A DNA stretch of 37,274 bases from contig JANXLY010000326.1 in the NCBI GenBank assembly GCA_025354885.1, positions 1 through 37,274 on the forward strand, written 5' to 3'. Of this stretch, positions 32,475 to 37,274 are shown piece after piece (position 1 is the stretch's first letter; each line of letters begins with the position of its first letter). The position numbers were made by a program, and so were the translations under genes. The notes under the pieces were generated by a model that saw nothing but the letters and a program-made list of their open reading frames with translations, was not told where the DNA came from and did not search any database. The DNA is from Acidobacteriota bacterium. GTDB lineage: Bacteria > Acidobacteriota > Terriglobia > Bryobacterales > Bryobacteraceae.

Positions 32475-33533
32475 TTGCGTCCCGCCCCTCTCATCGCCCA
32501 AGCTCGCGCAGGCCGTTGGCTGCTCGAATCCGGGATCCAGTCTGAATCCGGCGGCTTCTCCCGTTATCGCCAGACCGACCTCGCAATAAATCTGCCAGTC
32601 TCCACCGAAATCACCGGCTACGCCATCTCTGGCCTTTGCCATTTGTTCGAAGAATTCGGTGAAGAGAAGTTTCTCCTCGCTGCGCGCCGGGCGTCCGATT
32701 TTCTCTGCCTGACAGCCTGGGACTCGGAATCAAGCTCGATGCCCTTCGAGCTTGGTGCATCTGGCCGCTATAGCTATTTCTTTGATTGCGGCATCATCGC
32801 CCGTGGCCTGCTTTGGCTTTACCGCCTCACAAACGAGCCCCTGTATCGATCCACAGCGCGCAAAATCGGAATCGCGATGGAGCGAGATTTCTCATCGTTG
32901 ACGGCTTTCCACCCAATCGTGCTGTTGCCCTGCAAGAGCCCTGCACCCCATGAAATCTGGTGGAGCAAAATGCCGGGAGCCTTTCAGCTCAAGGCTGCTC
33001 TCGCTTGGCGCGATCTAGGCGAGGAATTTGGCGACACCCATTTTTTGAATCTCTACGAACGAATGCTCAGTTTCGCTCTTGAGCACTATCCAGAAATGCT
33101 CGATAACGAAGTCGATGAAGTCAAGAAAATGGACAGGCTCCACGCTTGGGCCTACTTCCTCGAAGGTCTCCAACCCGTCAACGACAGGACCGCAATTCAA
33201 TTCCTCCTCCGCAGCGCGCTTGCCTATGGCGAGGCTCTACGAGAATCGCTTGCGCCCCAATTTCTCCGCAGCGATGTCTGCGCCCAATTGCTTCGAATCA
33301 AACTATTGGCGGGTGCCAAGCCCTTCGAAGGGGAATTGGCACGCATTGAAGGCTTTCAGTATTCCAGCGAAGACCCAACACTCAACGGTGGTTTCGCTTT
33401 TGGAAGTCGAAACGGTGTCCTGACTCCTCACGTCAACCCTGTTTCAACTGTATTCTGCTTGCAGGCACTCAGTTATGCAAAGCGGGCGGAAGAGAACGGA
33501 CTCCAAAGTGCCGACTGGCGCAAACTCATCTGA
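32475..33533 (+). CDS. Alpha/alpha-toroid (six-hairpin glycosidase-like) protein
   Basis: The 352-residue protein has no signal peptide. Regularly spaced helix pairs, each with aromatic and small residues, suggest an (alpha/alpha)6 barrel as in glucuronyl epimerases and GH88/GH105-like enzymes: TEITGYAISGLCHLFEEFGE, YFFDCGIIARGLLWLYRLT, FQLKAALAWRDLGEEFGD and HAWAYFLEGLQ. Catalytic residues cannot be assigned. The next gene, a double glycosyltransferase, starts inside its 3' end (33475), so the two are co-transcribed and probably serve one surface-glycan pathway. The start is TTG because no ATG, or GTG with a good ribosome site, exists before residue 100. The N-terminal segment ARAGRWLLESGIQSESGGFS looks genuine. 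Confidence 0.75.
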   Translation: MRPAPLIAQARAGRWLLESGIQSESGGFSRYRQTDLAINLPVSTEITGYAISGLCHLFEEFGEEKFLLAARRASDFLCLTAWDSESSSMPFELGASGRYSYFFDCGIIARGLLWLYRLTNEPLYRSTARKIGIAMERDFSSLTAFHPIVLLPCKSPAPHEIWWSKMPGAFQLKAALAWRDLGEEFGDTHFLNLYERMLSFALEHYPEMLDNEVDEVKKMDRLHAWAYFLEGLQPVNDRTAIQFLLRSALAYGEALRESLAPQFLRSDVCAQLLRIKLLAGAKPFEGELARIEGFQYSSEDPTLNGGFAFGSRNGVLTPHVNPVSTVFCLQALSYAKRAEENGLQSADWRKLI

Positions 33534-36180
33534 GATCAAGCTCGCCTTCGCCTCCTGCTCGGCAGATCTGATTGACCAATTCGTCGAAGAGATCCAGCAG
33601 ATGGGCAACACGGATTTGCCCATCTATGTGGTTGCAGAATTTCAGCCCAGGATCTTGTGCCACTGGATCCCCTGGCACCCTTTTGAAGATATCCAGATCA
33701 ACCATCAGCGCATTCTCTGGCATATCACCGGCAGGTCGATTCGCTTTAACTGCATCCTGCTCCAACCCAAACAACCGTACTGGAACATGCGCTGGCTGGC
33801 TTTCAAAATTGCTCCTGCCAAAGTTTATTTTTTCAACGAAAACTATGGCCACTTTCCTCTTCATCTGCGCGGAATCCCGCAGATACTCCGTCATTTCATC
33901 TGGCGCAGCAGGAACCTGATCCGCCACCAGACCCGCGCCGGTGGGCGCTTCTACACGCTTCTTTGGCGACTCAAGCATCCCTTTTCTCTAGAACGCCCAG
34001 CTTACATTCGTCTTGCCAGCAGACGCCGTGCCCTGAACATTCAACCGCTACACAGCGATCCCATCCCGCAACTCACTCCAGGAATCACTGTGGTAATTCC
34101 TTCTCGTGAGGGCCGCAAGCTCCTCGAAATACTGCTCCCGCAAATCAACAATGGCCTTGTTCACAAAGTGATCATCGTCGACAATGGCTCATCCGACAAC
34201 ACTCAGCACTTCGCAAACGGGTTCGTTGAGGTCATCACCGTAGACCACCCGCTCTCATTCGCCGAAGCTGTCAACATGGGCATCCGCGCCTCTCGCACAA
34301 CACACACCTGCCTCCTCAATAACGACATGGTGCTCGAAGCCAATTTCTTCGAAGCCCTCGAACGCGCATTCGAGCTAATCCCAAATCTCTTTTGTGCTAC
34401 CGCGCAAATCTTTTTTCCAGAAGGCAAGCGTCGTGAAGAGACGGGGAAAGCGGTCTACAGGCCGATAGCCCCGCGCGACTTCCCGCTACGCTGTGATACT
34501 CCTGTCGATGGAGAAAACTACTCACCGGTCCTTTATGGTTCCGGCGGCTGCTCTCTATATGACACAGCCAAACTCCTCACCATCGGCTGCTTCAAAGAAG
34601 CATTCCGCCCCGCTTACGTTGAAGACCTCGACACAGGTTGGCGCGGTTGGCAACAAGGCTGGCCAACAGTTTTCGTCGCAGACGCAAAAGTCGTCCACCA
34701 CCACCGCTCCACAACTGCCCGCTTCATCTCAGCCTCTGCTATCGAACTCGCAATCGAGCAAAACTATCTCCGCTGGATTTTCTCGAGTGTCGCTTCACCC
34801 GAAGTTTTCCAGCGGCTCTGGCAGCATGCTGTCGCGAGACTCAACCTCCTCGCAGCTATCCCCGAACCAGCCCCGATTGCAACCTTCGCCTTGCGCTTCG
34901 CCGCCTTTGAGAAACCATATTTTGAGTGGGATCGCCCTGTCGACCCTAAGTTCGAAGAAGCGCAAATCCTTGCGTTAGGCAGTGGCGAAATTTCCTGCTT
35001 CCCCGGCTCGACAACGCACACCAAGCCCAGCATCCTCATCGTCACTTCTTACCTTCCCTTCCCCCTCTCGCACGGCGGAGCGGTTCGCATGTACAACCTC
35101 ATGCGTGAAGCAGCCAAGGATTACACCCTCATACTACTGAGCTTTGTCGACGACTTCCAGACACCCGCCCCGGAGCTATCAGAACTCTGCGCCGAGATCA
35201 TTGAAGTCAAGCGCGAAGGCACTCATTACCGCCGCTCCACCACCAACCCCAGGGTCGTTGAAGAATTCCAGAGCGACGCATTCACAGCCGCAATCCAGTG
35301 GGCAAGCCGCCGCTGGCAGCCTCAAATCGTTCAACTCGAATTCACGCAAATGGGGCAATATGCCGCCGCGTGCAGACCTGCAAAAACGATCTTGGTCGAG
35401 CACGACATCACCCTCGACCTTTACTCTCAACTCCTCAAGGACAAAGATGACTTCGACACGCGTCTAGAACTACAGCGCTGGGAAAGCTTCGAACGTTCTG
35501 CCTGGCGCGAAGTGGATTGCGTGACAGTCATGTCCGACCACGACCAGCGAATCGTCTCCGGAGCAAAACAGATCGCAGTCATCGAAAACGGAGTGGACCT
35601 CGTGCGCTTCAACCCGAGCGCGTCCGAGCCTGAAAAACGCCGCCTCCTGTTCATTGGCAGCCTTGCTCATCTCCCAAACCTGATGGCACTCGCCTGGTTC
35701 CTCAAAGAAGTATGGCCGATTTTAAAGAACACAAAACTTCACATCATCGCCGGTCGCAACCCCGACTACTATATCGACTTCTATAAGGAGCGAGTGCAGG
35801 TGGACGTGAATCAACCCGGCATTGAGCTCAAAGCCTTTGTTTCCGACGTCCGCCCTGCCTATGAGCAGGCAGAAATCGTCATCGCCCCACTCCTTGCCAG
35901 CGCGGGAACCAACATCAAAATCCTGGAAGCAATGGCTTGTGGCAAGGCAATTGTTTCAACCCCCGGCGGGGTCAACGGCCTAAGTGTCGAGGCGAACAAA
36001 GACTACCTTCCCGCTCAAACTGGCGAAGAATTCGCCAGGGCCATCGAGCAACTTCAAAGCAACTCAACTCTCCGCAAACAACTCGAACTGCAAGCAAGAG
36101 CCACCGCCGAATCCAGATACAGCTGGACTGCAATCGGACGCAAGCAGCAAGAGCTCTACGACAGCCTGCTATCCAAGTAA
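33475..36180 (+). CDS. Bifunctional glycosyltransferase, GT2 + GT4 domains
   Basis: The 901-residue protein has three parts. Residues about 20-190 form an N-terminal domain of unknown function, rich in aromatic and basic residues (QPKQPYWNMRWLAFKIAPAK). Residues about 203-430 form a GT2 (GT-A) domain with VVIPSREG, the DNGSSDN nucleotide-sugar loop (about 236) and LLNNDM (about 281). Residues about 517-895 form a GT4 (GT-B) domain with SYLPFPLSHGGAVRMYNL, the mid-domain IENGVDLVRFNP and the donor-site GTNIKILEAMACGKAIVSTPGG near 812-833. It probably adds two successive sugars to O-antigen or exopolysaccharide on the cytoplasmic membrane face. It overlaps the toroid gene by 59 bp; a GTG at 33508 is an alternative start with less overlap. 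Confidence 0.9.
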   Translation: MQSGRKRTDSKVPTGANSSEIKLAFASCSADLIDQFVEEIQQMGNTDLPIYVVAEFQPRILCHWIPWHPFEDIQINHQRILWHITGRSIRFNCILLQPKQPYWNMRWLAFKIAPAKVYFFNENYGHFPLHLRGIPQILRHFIWRSRNLIRHQTRAGGRFYTLLWRLKHPFSLERPAYIRLASRRRALNIQPLHSDPIPQLTPGITVVIPSREGRKLLEILLPQINNGLVHKVIIVDNGSSDNTQHFANGFVEVITVDHPLSFAEAVNMGIRASRTTHTCLLNNDMVLEANFFEALERAFELIPNLFCATAQIFFPEGKRREETGKAVYRPIAPRDFPLRCDTPVDGENYSPVLYGSGGCSLYDTAKLLTIGCFKEAFRPAYVEDLDTGWRGWQQGWPTVFVADAKVVHHHRSTTARFISASAIELAIEQNYLRWIFSSVASPEVFQRLWQHAVARLNLLAAIPEPAPIATFALRFAAFEKPYFEWDRPVDPKFEEAQILALGSGEISCFPGSTTHTKPSILIVTSYLPFPLSHGGAVRMYNLMREAAKDYTLILLSFVDDFQTPAPELSELCAEIIEVKREGTHYRRSTTNPRVVEEFQSDAFTAAIQWASRRWQPQIVQLEFTQMGQYAAACRPAKTILVEHDITLDLYSQLLKDKDDFDTRLELQRWESFERSAWREVDCVTVMSDHDQRIVSGAKQIAVIENGVDLVRFNPSASEPEKRRLLFIGSLAHLPNLMALAWFLKEVWPILKNTKLHIIAGRNPDYYIDFYKERVQVDVNQPGIELKAFVSDVRPAYEQAEIVIAPLLASAGTNIKILEAMACGKAIVSTPGGVNGLSVEANKDYLPAQTGEEFARAIEQLQSNSTLRKQLELQARATAESRYSWTAIGRKQQELYDSLLSK

Positions 36181-36308
36181 CACTTTGGATTACCGCAGTC
36201 GAGCATCAATATTTCTTGCTAGCCATTTTAGTAGCGCCCGAGCTTCGGTAGGCTGCACAAATGCAATGCATTGAGACGGTTCGTTCCATACACAAATACC
36301 TCGATATC

Positions 36309-36841
36309 TTATTTTTTTCGTCGGTTCTTGCGTGAAGCTTGGCTTGACAATTCCGGCTGCTGGGCTGTCTCGTGAGGAACAGTCTTTACCTTCAGGAGGG
36401 CTACAATTATTGAAACTACCGAACCCGCACCAAACAGCGATCCAATGATCTCGTGCCCAAGATGGAAGCTAAGAGCTGAAACGGCTAAGGAGACTAGCGT
36501 GATCCTGTTGCACAATACTGGCCTCGCTGAGCTTCAGCGAAGTCAGAAACGATTATCAACTTTTCCATTGCCCTGCGGTGCTCTCCCTCAGATTCTGTCA
36601 TTCGTGGAATACGGTCAGCTGCCCCGGCTACGCAGTTTTCATATCCTTGAAGGAGACTTGGGTGGGGGAGTGGCCCAGAAAAATGAGCTTCAATCTTCTG
36701 CACCTGATGAGTTTGTGAAGGAACTCGTGCAGCCGACGGAATCCGCTGAACTTCAATCTCTGGCTTGGCTGTCGCTTGAAATTGTTCGCCGCTTGGATGT
36801 GGGTCTGGGGTCGACATCGGCACTAAACTTTTCCGAGGCAA
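36309..36841 (-). pseudogene. DUF2335-like membrane protein gene, frameshifted
   Basis: Two adjacent minus-strand frames together spell one DUF2335-like protein. The first (from ATG 36841) carries HFSGPLPHPSLLQGYE, then AGAADRIPRM and EHRRAMEKLIIVSDFAEAQRGQ, and stops at 36494. The second, readable from 36515 in another frame, continues with CNRITLVSLAVSALSFHLGH and EIIGSLFGAGSVVSIIVALLK, the two-helix membrane end of the family. A single-base deletion near 36512-36520 explains the break, and the site has no long homopolymer. The combined length of about 177 residues fits the family. This is either a decayed gene or an assembly error. DUF2335 proteins are small predicted inner-membrane proteins of unknown function, often in accessory DNA. 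Confidence 0.65.
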
Positions 36842-37010
36842 TCACGATGTCTTCTCCGACCCTACGCATGTCTCCGGCGATGGCATCGACCGAGTTACGA
36901 TTCCGAATTAGACGTTGGATCTCGTAGACGCGATTCCGAGCCGTGGCTGGATAGAGCGTCATGATGGATGAAAGACCTCGTGCGAAACTTTGCTTCTGAT
37001 TGCTCTTCAT
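36753..37010 (-). CDS. Small soluble protein upstream of the DUF2335-like gene (tentative)
   Basis: The 85-residue frame begins MKSNQKQSFARGLSSIMTLY and contains AIAGDMRRVGEDIVIASEKF, an amphipathic helix pattern I associate with short proteins encoded beside DUF2335 genes (from memory). The start at 37010 is preferred over 37055 because AGGAA lies 11 nt upstream and the basic, family-like start begins there. It overlaps the first frame of the broken DUF2335 gene by 65-89 bp, depending on that gene's start. It may be a real partner or a remnant; no function is proposed. Confidence 0.45.
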   Translation of the reverse strand: MKSNQKQSFARGLSSIMTLYPATARNRVYEIQRLIRNRNSVDAIAGDMRRVGEDIVIASEKFSADVDPRPTSKRRTISSDSQARD

Positions 37011-37274
37011 ACAATATTTGATTCCTAGGATCCAGTTTTCGTTGGCTAGCCACAAGTATCGGCCAGATGCATAAAAACTTTATCCAGCTGGAATCTTAAC
37101 ATCGTAGGCCATTCTTGCATCACAATTGTGAACCAGAATTGTCCAATGCAAGATGAGCATGAAACGGGATTGGATTCCAATGCAAGATGAGCATGAAAGC
37201 GGGGAAGGTGGAGTAGGCATGCTGGCGTATGCAGATACGCATGGAAAATGCCGAGAATTTAAGTCAAAAGAAGA
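37011..37274. other. Right-edge stretch without a supported gene
   Basis: Apart from the direct repeats at 37142-37198, an ACAATTGT palindrome (37122-37129) and an inverted copy of the repeat core (TCTTGCAT, 37113-37120), I see no supported gene. An open frame starting at 37180 or 37219 runs off the edge and is too short to judge. Confidence 0.5.
37142..37198. repeat. Pair of 23-bp direct repeats, 34-bp period
   Basis: Identical 23-bp copies lie at 37142-37164 and 37176-37198, each containing AATGCAAGATGAGCATG, separated by an 11-bp spacer. The core ATGCAAGA also occurs once inverted at 37113-37120. Repeated short sites near an accessory patch resemble transposase-binding sites at the end of an insertion element such as the IS21 type, but no transposase is within the window. 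Confidence 0.7.

Noticed and set aside
32135..32494. 119-codon minus-strand frame through the C10 tract
   Set aside because: Depends on the homopolymer for its frame, overlaps promoter elements of both neighbours and has no protein-like pattern.
36445..36927. 160-codon plus-strand frame at the right end
   Set aside because: It is antisense to the DUF2335-like coding sequence, which has family motifs; the plus product has none.
37180..37274. Possible gene start running off the right edge (ATG at 37180 or 37219, with GGTGGAG upstream of the latter)
   Set aside because: Only 19-31 codons are visible, the first overlaps the direct repeat, and no family is recognisable.

Overview
The window looks like chromosomal DNA from an Acidobacteriota bacterium, most likely the Bryobacter/Solibacter group. 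This is inferred from a secreted NHL-propeller protein with the Solibacter-type C-terminal domain (TIGR03437-like), a secreted CBM9-like protein, archaeal-type phosphohexomutase relatives, a UPF0182 membrane protein and a mycobacterial-style TopA with C-terminal repeats. Gene density is high. There are no rRNA or tRNA genes, no CRISPR array and no intact transposase.

Layout. (1) 1-1045: the first codons of a probable threonine synthase (minus strand) diverge from a zinc-type dehydrogenase. (2) 1184-7592: a membrane protein with a degenerate GGDEF domain, a UPF0182 protein and an AsmA-like protein. (3) 13003 down to 7589: a compact six-gene minus-strand run of CBM9-like protein, two tandem phosphohexomutases, ECF sigma factor, membrane anti-sigma candidate and exported protein. 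(4) 13028-15798: a plus-strand operon of secreted esterase, exported TIM-barrel isomerase/epimerase and TlpA-like thioredoxin, divergent from (3) across 24 bp. (5) 15809-17179: dnaB. (6) 23745 down to 17249: an efflux operon of TetR regulator, lipoprotein adaptor and one 1559-residue polypeptide joining an RND pump to a TolC-type outer-membrane factor. (7) 23794-28515: topA, a divergent two-zinc-ribbon protein resembling the finger tail TopA lacks, a GNAT acetyltransferase and dprA. (8) 28595-32108: two small conserved-looking proteins and the propeller protein. (9) 32475-36180: an alpha/alpha-toroid protein and a double glycosyltransferase (GT2 + GT4), probably for a surface glycan. (10) 36309-37274: a frameshifted DUF2335 gene, a small upstream partner ORF and 23-bp direct repeats, a decayed accessory patch.

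Most distinctive points: the in-frame RND-TolC fusion with an internal signal-peptide-like segment; the detached topoisomerase zinc-ribbon gene next to a finger-less topA; and a recurring promoter arrangement with -10-like hexamers 6-8 nt before start codons, including two divergent pairs with exactly 24-bp gaps, which suggests leaderless, partly bidirectional transcription. I did not find a clear multi-gene defence or otherwise unknown system.
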